64,000 nucleotides of DNA from Mycobacterium sp. 155 (lineage in GTDB: Bacteria > Actinomycetota > Actinomycetes > Mycobacteriales > Mycobacteriaceae). Positions 50,332 to 59,042 of this stretch are shown one piece after another. The position numbers and the translations under genes are program-made. The notes under the pieces were generated by a model that worked only from the letters and a program-made list of their open reading frames with translations, made no database searches and was not told the origin of the DNA. The stretch spans positions 2,251,020 through 2,315,019 of the forward strand of contig NZ_KB892705.1 of NCBI RefSeq assembly GCF_000373905.1. The letters run 5' to 3'. How positions within the stretch are numbered: the stretch's first letter is position 1; each line of letters opens with the position of its first letter.

Positions 50332-51432
50332 ATGAGCGGAGTGCTGCGCTGGATTCTTCATATCGACCTGGACCAGTTCCTGGCGTCGGTGGAGTTGCGG
50401 CGCCACCCCGAGCTGGTCGGTCAGCCCGTCATCGTCGGTGGCAACGGCGACCCGACCGAACCGCGCAAGGTCGTCACCTGCGCGTCGTATCCGGCCAGGG
50501 AGTTCGGCGTGCACGCCGGCATGCCGTTGCGGACCGCCGCCCGCAAATGCCCCGATGCGACGTTCCTGCCGTCGGACCCGGCTGCCTACGACGAGGCCTC
50601 CGAACAGGTGATGAGCCTGCTGCGCGATCTCGGACATCCCGTTGAGGTCTGGGGCTGGGACGAGGCCTACCTCGGCGCCGACGATACGGTCGACCCCGTC
50701 GAGCTGGCCGAACGCATCCGCACCGTGGTGGCCGCCGAGACCGGGCTGTCGTGTTCGGTAGGCATCAGCGACAACAAGCAGCGCGCCAAGGTGGCCACCG
50801 GGTTTGCCAAACCGACGCGCACGCGAGGAGCAGATCAGGCCCCGGGCGTGTACAAGCTCACCGCGGCCAACTGGATGGATGTGATGGCCGACCGCCCGCC
50901 GGACGCGCTGTGGGGCATCGGAAGCAAGACCACCAAAAAGCTTGCCACGCTTGGTATCACCACGGTCGCCCAGCTGGCCGCCACCGACCCAGAGGTGCTC
51001 ACGTCGACCTTCGGGCCGACGACCGGCCTATGGATCCTGTTGCTCGCCAAAGGCGGTGGCGATACCGATGTCAGCGCCGAACCATGGGTCCCGCGATCAC
51101 GCAGCCACGTCATCACTTTCGCCGAGGACCTCACCGACCGCACCGAGATCGACGCGGCGGTGCGGGATCTGACCGAGCGCACCCTGACCGAGGTGGTCGA
51201 GCAGGGCCGCATCGTCACCCGGGTGGCCGTGACGGTACGCACCAGCACCTTCTACACCCGCACCAAGATCCGCAAACTGCCCGAACCAGGCATCGACGCT
51301 GCCGTGATCGCCGATACCGCACTGGCGGTGCTGGATCTCTTCGAACTCGACCGGCCGATCCGGCTGCTCGGCGTGCGACTCGAACTGGCCATGCCGCCCA
51401 GCAGTGCCGCCGGTGTCGGACCCGATCAATAG
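50332..51432 (+). CDS. dinB2: Y-family DNA polymerase IV (DinB2 type)
   Basis: The ATG at 50332 begins the family core (ILHIDLDQFLASVELRRHPE). The 366-residue protein has the catalytic DEAYLGAD motif in the palm, CSVGISDNKQRAKVATGFAK, an LWGIGSKTTKKLATLGI HhH region and a little-finger domain (FAEDLTD...). It copies damaged DNA with low fidelity. The C-terminus ends soon after the little finger without a clear beta-clamp motif, as known for mycobacterial DinB2. It matches dinP/Rv3056 in location. Confidence 0.94.
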   Translation: MSGVLRWILHIDLDQFLASVELRRHPELVGQPVIVGGNGDPTEPRKVVTCASYPAREFGVHAGMPLRTAARKCPDATFLPSDPAAYDEASEQVMSLLRDLGHPVEVWGWDEAYLGADDTVDPVELAERIRTVVAAETGLSCSVGISDNKQRAKVATGFAKPTRTRGADQAPGVYKLTAANWMDVMADRPPDALWGIGSKTTKKLATLGITTVAQLAATDPEVLTSTFGPTTGLWILLLAKGGGDTDVSAEPWVPRSRSHVITFAEDLTDRTEIDAAVRDLTERTLTEVVEQGRIVTRVAVTVRTSTFYTRTKIRKLPEPGIDAAVIADTALAVLDLFELDRPIRLLGVRLELAMPPSSAAGVGPDQ

Positions 51433-51441
51433 CCTTGTCCC

Positions 51442-52614
51442 ATGCTGCAGACCATCGCGATCCGGGGTTACCGGTCACTGCGTGACGTGACACTGCCGCT
51501 GACCGATCTCACCGTCGTCACGGGCGCCAATGGCACCGGGAAGTCGTCGCTCTACCGCGCGTTGCGCCTGTTGGCCGATTGCGGACGCGGGCAGGTGATC
51601 GGATCACTGGCCCGCGAAGGCGGCTTGCAGTCGGTGCTGTGGGCCGGCCCGGAGCAGCCGGCCGAAAAAGCTCAGGGGACTACGCGGACCCGCCCGGTGT
51701 CACTCGAACTCGGGTTCGCCGCCGACGACTTCGGCTACCTGGTCGATCTCGGCCTGCCCCAGATGGCGGGCACCGGGCCGACGGCGTTCGCGCTGGATCC
51801 CGAGATCAAACGCGAGATGGTGTTCGCCGGGCCGGTATTGCGGCCCAGTTCGGCAGTGGTCCGCCGCACCCGCGAATACGCCGAGGTCGCAGCCGAATCC
51901 GGCCGAGGCTTCGAAGAGCTGAGCCGGTCGCTGCCGTCCTACCGCAGCGTGCTGGCCGAATACACCCACCCCCACGCCCTGCCAGAACTCTCCGCGGTCT
52001 CCGAGCGGTTGCGCGACTGGCGGTTCTACGACGGCTTCCGGGTCGACGCCGAAGCTCCGGCGCGCCGGCCGCAGGTGGGCACCCGCACCCCGGTGCTTTC
52101 CGACGACGGCGCCGACCTCGCCGCGGCGACCCAAACCATCATCGAGGCGGGGTTCGACGACCTGGCACGCGCCGTGGCCGATGCGTTCGACGGCGCTGCC
52201 GTGTCGGTCGCCGTCAATGACGGGGTGTTCGACCTGCAGTTGCACCAGCGCGGCATGCTACGGCCCCTGCGGGCCGCCGAATTATCCGACGGCACACTGC
52301 GTTTCCTGCTGTGGGCCGCAGCCTTGCTGAGCCCGCGACCCCCTTCTCTGATGGTGCTCAACGAGCCCGAGACATCGCTGCACCCCGACCTGGTGCGGCC
52401 TCTGGCGAGGCTGATCGCCACCGCCGCCACCCAGACGCAGGTAGTGGTGGTGACCCATTCGAGGGCCCTGCTGGAATTCCTCGACACCACGCCGGTCGCC
52501 GACGAGGACCGCGACCGCGCCATCGAGGTCGAGCTCTACAAACAGTGGGGCGAAACGAAAGTCGCTGGTCTGGGCCTGCTGACCACGCCCGCCTGGCATT
52601 GGGGAAACCGCTAA
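51442..52614 (+). CDS. RecF/SMC-like AAA ATPase
   Basis: The 390-residue protein has Walker A VTGANGTGKSS (about 30-40), a long central insert and Walker B LMVLNEPETSLHPDL followed by VVVVTHSRALLEF, the plan of predicted ABC/RecF-type ATPases (OLD-like core, without a TOPRIM domain). It begins 9 bp after dinB2 and may be cotranscribed. I do not recall it in the corresponding M. tuberculosis block, so it may be a later insertion or a gene lost there. Its role is unknown; a link to DNA repair or defence is inferred. Confidence 0.8.
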   Translation: MLQTIAIRGYRSLRDVTLPLTDLTVVTGANGTGKSSLYRALRLLADCGRGQVIGSLAREGGLQSVLWAGPEQPAEKAQGTTRTRPVSLELGFAADDFGYLVDLGLPQMAGTGPTAFALDPEIKREMVFAGPVLRPSSAVVRRTREYAEVAAESGRGFEELSRSLPSYRSVLAEYTHPHALPELSAVSERLRDWRFYDGFRVDAEAPARRPQVGTRTPVLSDDGADLAAATQTIIEAGFDDLARAVADAFDGAAVSVAVNDGVFDLQLHQRGMLRPLRAAELSDGTLRFLLWAAALLSPRPPSLMVLNEPETSLHPDLVRPLARLIATAATQTQVVVVTHSRALLEFLDTTPVADEDRDRAIEVELYKQWGETKVAGLGLLTTPAWHWGNR

Positions 52615-52624
52615 GGCGAAACGA

Positions 52625-53479
52625 TCAGCGGTGTGGCCGCAGCGCGCGGGTGAACAGCACGTTGACCTGGCGCATCGCCACGCTGTACGGCCACCAGGCG
52701 ATGCGTTTGAACGCGTACAGCGCACGGATGTCGGGCGAGGTGTAGATGAGGAACCGGTTGCGCCGGGCACCGGCCAGGATCTTGGCAGCGGCCTTCTCCG
52801 GCGAGACGGCGTGGGCGGCGAACCGATCCACCCACTTCTGCACGTCGGGGTCGTCGCGGTCGACGCCGGCGATCTGAACCGTCCGCACCAGACCGGTTTT
52901 CACCGCGCCGGGCACCACCACCGACACCCCGATGCGGTGCCTGGCCAGGTCGAACCGCAGTACCTCGCTGAGGCCGCGCAAACCGTACTTGCTGGCGCTG
53001 TAAGCAGCGTGCCAGGGCAGGGCCACGATGCCGGCGGCCGACGAGACGTTCACCAACTGACCACCCCGGCCGGCCTCGATCATCGGTGGGACAAAAGTCT
53101 CGATCACGTGGATCGGGCCCATGAGGTTGACGTCGATCATCGAACGCCAGTGCTGATGGGTGAGCTGATCGACCGTGCCCCACGCCGAGATACCGGCGAT
53201 GTTCATCACCACGTCCATCGCGGGATGCGCGGTATGGATGTCGGCTGCGAACGCGGCCACCTGGTCGTAGTTCGAGATGTCAAGTGTCCGGTGTGCGAGC
53301 ACCTGTGCGCCCAGCGCCTGCGCGTCGGCCACCGTCTGCGCCAGACCGTCGGCATCGCGGTCAGTCAGATACAGTTCGGCGCCCTGCGCCGCCAAGGCCA
53401 GCGCAGTGGCCCGCCCGATACCGCTCGCCACCCCCGTGATGAAGCAGCGTTTCCCGCGAAAATCGCTCGCCTGCGCCAT
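52625..53479 (-). CDS. Short-chain dehydrogenase/reductase
   Basis: The start at 53479 gives 284 residues with the Rossmann motif TGVASGIG (15-22), an NIAG element and the catalytic YSASK. The C-terminus has a basic, partly hydrophobic extension as in larger SDRs. It oxidises or reduces an alcohol/ketone with NAD(P). It corresponds to Rv3057c and sits beside a TetR gene and cyp136, which suggests lipid or sterol-like metabolism. Confidence 0.92.
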   Translation of the reverse strand: MAQASDFRGKRCFITGVASGIGRATALALAAQGAELYLTDRDADGLAQTVADAQALGAQVLAHRTLDISNYDQVAAFAADIHTAHPAMDVVMNIAGISAWGTVDQLTHQHWRSMIDVNLMGPIHVIETFVPPMIEAGRGGQLVNVSSAAGIVALPWHAAYSASKYGLRGLSEVLRFDLARHRIGVSVVVPGAVKTGLVRTVQIAGVDRDDPDVQKWVDRFAAHAVSPEKAAAKILAGARRNRFLIYTSPDIRALYAFKRIAWWPYSVAMRQVNVLFTRALRPHR

Positions 53480-53501
53480 AGCGGTGACCATACCGGGACG
53501 G

Positions 53502-54143
53502 CTAGTTGGGCTGGCCACCCCAGAGAGCATTGAGCCACAGCCGTTCCAACACGTCGATCGCGCGCTGCGGGTCCTCGCCGCGGCCGATGAACGCCGGATC
53601 ATGCGACAGCGTCATCGCGGTGGTCGCCACCAGCATGCGCACCAGCCCGGAGATGTCGTCGGAGATCGGCCGGGCCCCTCGGTCCTGTTCGATCAGACCG
53701 ACGATCTTGGCGATCACGCCGTCCTCGAAGTCGTTCATCAGCTCGCGGATCTGTGCATCGGTGTTCTGCGCGATGGTGCAGGCCGACATGATCGGGTCGT
53801 TGCGAGCGAATACCAGAGCAGCACTGCCGACCATCCGCTTGGCGAACGCGGCGGGCTCCTCGTCGGGCTCGCGGGGCGCATAGTTGTGTGTGAGCTGGTC
53901 GAGCTGTTCCATGGCCTCGGCCACGATCACCGCGAGAACCGCGTACTTGGTGTCGAAGTAGAAGTAGAAGCCCGAGCGGGCCAGCCCGGCGCGTTCGCTG
54001 ATCGCGCTGACGGACAGGTCGGCGAACGACTGTTCCTCGAGTAGCTCCCGAACGGCCTTGACGATGGCGTCGCGCTGCCGATCACCACGACTGCGCCGCA
54101 TCGGGCTGTCGTTGCTGCCCCCCGGGATCTGTTCGGCGGTCAT
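53502..54143 (-). CDS. TetR-family regulator next to cyp136
   Basis: The ATG at 54143 starts a 213-residue protein with a TetR HTH (AIVKAVRELLEEQSFADLSV, then SAISERAGLARSGFYFYFDT). It lies 22 bp upstream of the SDR gene, cotranscribed with it, and divergent from cyp136, so it likely controls both. It corresponds to Rv3058c. Confidence 0.9.
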   Translation of the reverse strand: MTAEQIPGGSNDSPMRRSRGDRQRDAIVKAVRELLEEQSFADLSVSAISERAGLARSGFYFYFDTKYAVLAVIVAEAMEQLDQLTHNYAPREPDEEPAAFAKRMVGSAALVFARNDPIMSACTIAQNTDAQIRELMNDFEDGVIAKIVGLIEQDRGARPISDDISGLVRMLVATTAMTLSHDPAFIGRGEDPQRAIDVLERLWLNALWGGQPN

Positions 54144-54271
54144 GGCACTAGACCTTTGCATTGCGACAGGCCAGAACAAAACTTGACCTGCGTCAAGTCT
54201 GGCGATCAGGATGGCTTCAGGCGGTGACATCCACCACGCATTGTCAGTTTGAGCAACCTCGGGAGTGGGAC

Positions 54272-55753
54272 ATGGCCACGATCAGCGCTCCGCACTATCT
54301 GCTTGATCAGGCGAAGCGACGATTCACCCCGACTCCGAACACGCTGCCCGGCATGGCCGCCGTCGAGAAGCGCCTGAACGAGACGCACTGGCATGAGTTC
54401 GTCTTCGCCGAGCCGCCCGCGGGCAGCGGCCTCAAACCGATCATGGGTGACACCGGGCTGCCGATCATCGGCCACATGATCGAGATCTTCCGCGCCGGCC
54501 CGGACTACATACTCGACCTCTACCGCAAGCACGGCCCGGTGTACTACGCGCAAACGCCGGCACTGTCGCAGGTCATGGCACTCGGGCCCGATGCCACTCA
54601 GGCGGTGTTCTCCAACCGCAACAAGGACTACTCGCAGCGCGCCTGGGATCCGGTGATCGGCCCGTTCTTCGAAAACGGTCTCATGCTCCTGGATTTTGAA
54701 GAGCACATGTTCCACCGCCGGATCATGCAGGAGGCGTTCACCCGTAGCCGGCTGGCCGGCTACGTGTCACACATCGATTCGGTGGCAACCAAGGTATTGG
54801 CCACCGACTGGGCAGCCAACGACCCACGCTTCCTGTTCCACCCGGCGGTTAAGAAGCTGACCCTCGACATCGCCTCCGAGGTGTTCATGGGCCATCCCGC
54901 GGGCACCGACCGCAAACTGGTCACCACCATCAACCATGCGTTCACCACCACCACGCGGGCCGGCAACGCCATCGTGCGCAAGCCGGTGCCGCCACTGACC
55001 TGGTGGCGTGGCATCAAGGCGCGCAAGACGTTGGAGGACTACTTCGCCAGCCGTGTCGCCGAGAAACGCCGGACTGAGAGCACCGACATGTTCAGCGTGC
55101 TGTGCCACGCTCGGGACGAGGACGGGCAGAGCTTCACCGACGACCAGATCGTCGCCCACATGATCTTCCTGATGATGGCCGCGCACGACACCACGACGTC
55201 GACGCTGACCACGATGGCCTATCACCTGGCGGCGAACCCACAGTGGCAGGAGCGGTGCCGCGACGAATCGGCACGCGTCGGCGACGGCCCGCTCGACATC
55301 GAGGCATTGGAGAAGCTGGAAACCTACGACCTCGTGATCAACGAGTCGCTGCGGATGCAGACGCCATTGCCGTTCAACTTCCGCCGAACCGTCCGGGACA
55401 CCGACCTGCTGGGCTACTACATCCCGGCCGGGACCGATGTGGTGACTTGGCCGGGAATCAACCATCGGCTGCCCGAATTATGGGCCGCCCCAGAGCGTTT
55501 CGACCCCGATCGGTTCGCCGAGCCGCGCAGCGAACACAAGAAACACCGCTACGCGTTCGCCCCGTTCGGCGGCGGGGCGCACAAGTGCATCGGCATGGTC
55601 TTCGGCCAACTCGAGATCAAGACCGTCATGCACCGACTGCTGCGCCGCTACCGGCTGGAGTTGCCGCACCCGAGTTACCAGCCGTGGTACGACTACGGCG
55701 GCATGGCGGTACCGATCGACGGCATGCCGATGGTGCTGCGGCCGCTGCACTGA
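54272..55753 (+). CDS. cyp136: Cytochrome P450 CYP136 family
   Basis: The start at 54272 yields 493 residues. Family features are the I-helix MMAAHDTTTS (about 303-312), the ExxR pair in ESLRMQTPLPF, and the heme-binding loop FGGGAHKCIG (Cys near 439). The size and the N-terminal segment (PIMGDTGLPIIGHMIEIF) fit the CYP136/CYP51-like group. It is a heme monooxygenase of unknown natural substrate. The TetR-SDR-CYP136 order matches M. tuberculosis. Confidence 0.93.
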   Translation: MATISAPHYLLDQAKRRFTPTPNTLPGMAAVEKRLNETHWHEFVFAEPPAGSGLKPIMGDTGLPIIGHMIEIFRAGPDYILDLYRKHGPVYYAQTPALSQVMALGPDATQAVFSNRNKDYSQRAWDPVIGPFFENGLMLLDFEEHMFHRRIMQEAFTRSRLAGYVSHIDSVATKVLATDWAANDPRFLFHPAVKKLTLDIASEVFMGHPAGTDRKLVTTINHAFTTTTRAGNAIVRKPVPPLTWWRGIKARKTLEDYFASRVAEKRRTESTDMFSVLCHARDEDGQSFTDDQIVAHMIFLMMAAHDTTTSTLTTMAYHLAANPQWQERCRDESARVGDGPLDIEALEKLETYDLVINESLRMQTPLPFNFRRTVRDTDLLGYYIPAGTDVVTWPGINHRLPELWAAPERFDPDRFAEPRSEHKKHRYAFAPFGGGAHKCIGMVFGQLEIKTVMHRLLRRYRLELPHPSYQPWYDYGGMAVPIDGMPMVLRPLH

Positions 55754-55765
55754 GGCTGCGGTCGT

Positions 55766-56257
55766 TCAGGCGCTCATCAACCGGTTCGCGCACGCGATGA
55801 CGGCACGCAGCGCCGACAGTTCCGGGTCGGCGTCGAGCCCCAGCGCCCACATGCTGTGGTTCCCGTCGCTGCCCTGTAGGAAGGTGGCGATGCATCCGTT
55901 GATCGGCAGCTGATGAAAGGACACGGTTTCCACGGCGATACCGCGGTCGTAGAGCATCGCCGTCAGGGCCGCCACCGGACCGCAGGCCACAGCGCGCGTT
56001 GTGCTGATCGTGTCGCCGATGCCAAGGGTGGCCTGGTAACAGCGGCTTTGCGGTCCGAGGCTGCAGGCCGGGCGCGCGGCGTCGGTGCAGATCCACTGTC
56101 TCATACGCAGCAGTCCCGCACTTGGGGCGTATTCGGCCAGAAAGTCGTCCCACGAAGCGGACTCCGCAGCTTCGCGCACACCACGGGGCAACGGCGCGCC
56201 GAAGCTGGCCGCGAAGGCAGGGCGCTGGGTGGTCGGTGTTGCCGATGAGGGATGCAT
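55766..56257 (-). CDS. Stand-alone 2-isopropylmalate-synthase regulatory-domain-like protein
   Basis: The 163-residue protein resembles the C-terminal allosteric domain of LeuA: YQATLGIGDTISTTRAVACG is followed by PVAALTAMLYDRGIAVETV, with a final ALRAVIACANRL. The catalytic TIM barrel is absent. It would bind a small ligand such as an amino acid, and perhaps modulate another enzyme. The assignment rests on pattern memory and is moderate. Confidence 0.6.
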   Translation of the reverse strand: MHPSSATPTTQRPAFAASFGAPLPRGVREAAESASWDDFLAEYAPSAGLLRMRQWICTDAARPACSLGPQSRCYQATLGIGDTISTTRAVACGPVAALTAMLYDRGIAVETVSFHQLPINGCIATFLQGSDGNHSMWALGLDADPELSALRAVIACANRLMSA

Positions 56258-56535
56258 GTGCCGGTCTTTTCTTGATCAGATGGATTGACCGACGAGGTGG
56301 CAATGACCCACAGCGGGGGGGTCGGTCCAGATCAGACCCCGCTGCGGGTTGCTACAACGAGTGGCCACGGCATGTTGGGATGTTAGACGCTCCCCAGCTG
56401 GTGACGCAATCATTTCTTCGGCGCGCGCCGGGTCGGCTGACCTCTGTCCATCGGTCACGCAGGATTGCTCCGTAGCCGTCCAAGTAGCGTGAGCCGGATG
56501 TGCACGTCCAGTCCGCGGCACCGTCGGCACACCGC

Positions 56536-57297
56536 ATGACCTGGTGGGATATTGCACTGCTCGTGGTAGCCGGAATCGCCGGCGGATTGTCCGGCAGCAT
56601 CGCCGGACTCGCTTCGGTCGCCACGTATCCCGCGTTGCTGATGGTCGGGCTGCCCCCGGTGACCGCCAACGTGACGAACACCGTGGCGCTGGTGTTCAAC
56701 GGCGTCGGGTCGGTGTGGGGTTCACGACCTGAGCTGGCCGGGCAAGGTGGATGGATCGGGCGGATCATCCCGCTGGCCGTGCTCGGCGGGGCGGTGGGCG
56801 CAGCTCTGCTGCTGTCGACCCCGGCCGAGGGTTTCGAAAAGGTCGTGCCCGTCCTGCTCGTGGTCGCTTCCGTCGCGATCCTGGCACCCCGCGGGGAACA
56901 TCGGGAAGCGCGCGCAACCAGCCACCGCGACCAAATCATGCGGGTCACCTTCGAAGCCATCGCGATATTCCTGATCACGATCTACGGCGGCTACTTCGGC
57001 GCTGCCGCGGGCGTGCTGTTGTTGGCTCTGCTGCTGCGTGCCGGCGGCGCCACGCTCGCCCATGCCAACGCGAGCAAGAACGTCGTCCTCGGTGTCGCCA
57101 ATTCCGTGGCCGCAGTGGCCTTCACGGTGTTCGCGCCGGTGTACTGGCCGGCTGTGGTGCCGCTCGGGTTGGGCTGCCTGATCGGCTCGCGGCTGGGTCC
57201 GATCGTCGTACGGCACGCGCCGGCAACACCCCTGCGCGTGCTGATCGGCGCGGCGGGTGTCGCGTTGGCGATCAAGTTAGCGCTCGACGCTTACTGA
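56536..57297 (+). CDS. TSUP-family membrane transporter (TauE/SafE type)
   Basis: The ATG at 56536 starts a 253-residue protein with about seven to eight hydrophobic helices. The first has the family-type glycine-rich start (VVAGIAGGLSGSIAGLASVA), and the repeat half contains YGGYFGAAAGVLLLALLLRA. TSUP proteins move sulfite, sulfonates or other organic anions across the membrane; the substrate here is unknown. Confidence 0.88.
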   Translation: MTWWDIALLVVAGIAGGLSGSIAGLASVATYPALLMVGLPPVTANVTNTVALVFNGVGSVWGSRPELAGQGGWIGRIIPLAVLGGAVGAALLLSTPAEGFEKVVPVLLVVASVAILAPRGEHREARATSHRDQIMRVTFEAIAIFLITIYGGYFGAAAGVLLLALLLRAGGATLAHANASKNVVLGVANSVAAVAFTVFAPVYWPAVVPLGLGCLIGSRLGPIVVRHAPATPLRVLIGAAGVALAIKLALDAY

Positions 57298-57376
57298 CAT
57301 ACGCGCGAGCAGTAGCTGCGGCGCCGGTGTCACTCGACGTCGGCATTTGCTCGGCAGGCATCGTGCCCGCCCCTGT

Positions 57377-58192
57377 TCAGCGCTTGCGCGCCGTCACTAG
57401 TAGATATCCCCAGTCCATCGACCCGCCGCGGATAATGCGGTCACCCAGCGCGGCGATATCCGCATCGAGGGCCGCCACCCGCTCGGCGTGAGCGGCGATC
57501 GCGCGGTAGGCCGCGATCGTCGGCCCGTAGTTGGCTTTGAAGTAGTCGCGGAACGCGGCACCGTCGCCGAACTTGTCGACGGTCAGCTCGCGCCGTTCGG
57601 TCACCAGGTCGGTCACCCGCTCGCCCAGCAGCGCAACCACGTATGCCTCGCCGCCCCACAGCGGTGGCGGCGACACCCCGGCCGGGGGCTCCGGCAGATA
57701 AGGCTTCATGGTGGCGAAGAGCTGCCCGACGAATCCTTCGGGCGTCCAGCTGATCAGTCCGATCCGCCCACCCGAACGAGCGACCCGCACCAGTTCGTCA
57801 GCAGCCTGCTGATGGTGCGGCGCGAACATCACCCCGATGCACGACATCACCACATCGAACTCATCGTCCCCGTACGGCAGCGCTTCGGCGTTGGCTTCGC
57901 GCCACTGCAGCGCGACACGGCGTTCGGTGGCCTGCTCTCGGCCCCGCGCCAGCAGGTCGGGACACAGATCGCAGGCGACGACATCTGCGCCGGTGGCCGC
58001 AGCAGGGATCGCGGCATTGCCGGTTCCCGCAGCGACATCGAGTACCCGGTCCTGCGCCCGGATGCCACAGGCGGCCACGAGTTCCGAACCCAGCGGCGCC
58101 ACCAGATCGACGGCGACGGCGGCGTAGTCGCCCAGCGCCCACAGCCCGCGGTGCTTGGCCTCCAGCTCACGGTCGGCAATCACGGCATTCAT
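57377..58192 (-). CDS. SAM-dependent class I methyltransferase
   Basis: The ATG at 58192 has AAAGGAG upstream. The 271-residue protein has motif I VLDVAAGTGNAAIPAA (about 50-65), VVACDLCPDLL, the post-motif VVMSCIGVMFAPHH and LVRVARSGGRIGLISW, the UbiE/COQ5-like pattern. The acceptor is unknown. It is divergent from the HxlR regulator at 58345, across paired AAATCTGTAC repeats. Confidence 0.9.
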   Translation of the reverse strand: MNAVIADRELEAKHRGLWALGDYAAVAVDLVAPLGSELVAACGIRAQDRVLDVAAGTGNAAIPAAATGADVVACDLCPDLLARGREQATERRVALQWREANAEALPYGDDEFDVVMSCIGVMFAPHHQQAADELVRVARSGGRIGLISWTPEGFVGQLFATMKPYLPEPPAGVSPPPLWGGEAYVVALLGERVTDLVTERRELTVDKFGDGAAFRDYFKANYGPTIAAYRAIAAHAERVAALDADIAALGDRIIRGGSMDWGYLLVTARKR

Positions 58193-58251
58193 CGACGGCT
58201 CCTTTCCCCAGACCAATGGTCGCGCCCGGACCCGGCGGCTATCCAGTACCA

Positions 58252-58284
58252 AATCTGTACCGGTGCGGGTTCAAAATCTGTACT
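58252..58284. promoter_or_regulatory. Direct repeat operator between methyltransferase and HxlR genes
   Basis: AAATCTGTAC occurs exactly at 58252-58261 and 58275-58284, a spacing of 23 bp (about two turns); the first copy lies in GTACCAAATCTGTAC. Repeated sites in a divergent promoter next to an HxlR gene are likely its binding sites. Confidence 0.6.
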
Positions 58285-58344
58285 GGCTTCCGGACGCTGC
58301 GGGCGGTGTACTTGTGCACAGCGCTTCTCGCGGGAGGTATCGCC

Positions 58345-59019
58345 ATGTCGACTTACGGCCAGTTCTGCCCCGTGGCCAAGGCCATGGAGGTACTCGACGA
58401 ACGCTGGACCATGTTGGTGATCCGCGAGCTGCTACTGGGCAGCACGCACTTCAACGACCTGCGCCGCGGCGTGCCGAAGATGTCGCCGGCGCTGTTGTCC
58501 AAACGGTTGAAGTCGCTGACGCGGGCCGGCGTGCTACAGCGGACCGAAAGCGATGGTCGCGCAACATATTCCCTGACCCCCTGTGGACAGGAGCTGGCGG
58601 GTGTGGTGACGGCGCTCGGCGCGTGGGGTGTGCGCTGGATCGGCGAACTGGGCGAGGAGGATCTGGACCCGCATCTGCTGATGTGGGACATGCGACGCAC
58701 CATCCCGATCGACGACTGGCCGCGCACGCGCACCACGATCGCCTTCGTCCTCGACGGAGTCCCCGCCAAGGCCGCCCGGTGGTGGCTGGTGGTTGCCGAC
58801 GGAAAGGCCGACGTGTGCGATATCGATCCGGGCTATGACGTGACGGGCACGGTGGAAACCAGTCTGCGCACGCTGACCCGGATCTGGCGGGGCGACGTCG
58901 GCTGGTCGCACGCGGTGTTCGACGGAAGTGTCGCGTTGTCCGGGCCTGCCGAGGTCCGCCGGGCCATCCCGAAGTGGCTGGGCCAGAGCACGGCCGCCGC
59001 CGTCCCCCGCCCCGCGTGA
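58345..59019 (+). CDS. HxlR-family regulator with C-terminal ligand-type domain
   Basis: The ATG at 58345 (after GGGAGG) gives 224 residues. The N-terminal winged helix has the HxlR signature CPVAKAMEVLDERWTMLVIR, RFNDL-type HFNDLRRGVPKMSP and LLSKRLKSLTRAGVLQR. The C-terminal 110 residues look like an SCP2/sterol-carrier-like fold (TTIAFVLDGVPAKAARWWLV). It probably senses a hydrophobic ligand and controls the divergent methyltransferase. Confidence 0.88.
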   Translation: MSTYGQFCPVAKAMEVLDERWTMLVIRELLLGSTHFNDLRRGVPKMSPALLSKRLKSLTRAGVLQRTESDGRATYSLTPCGQELAGVVTALGAWGVRWIGELGEEDLDPHLLMWDMRRTIPIDDWPRTRTTIAFVLDGVPAKAARWWLVVADGKADVCDIDPGYDVTGTVETSLRTLTRIWRGDVGWSHAVFDGSVALSGPAEVRRAIPKWLGQSTAAAVPRPA

Positions 59020-59042
59020 AAATCCGCCTCGGACTTCTGTTC

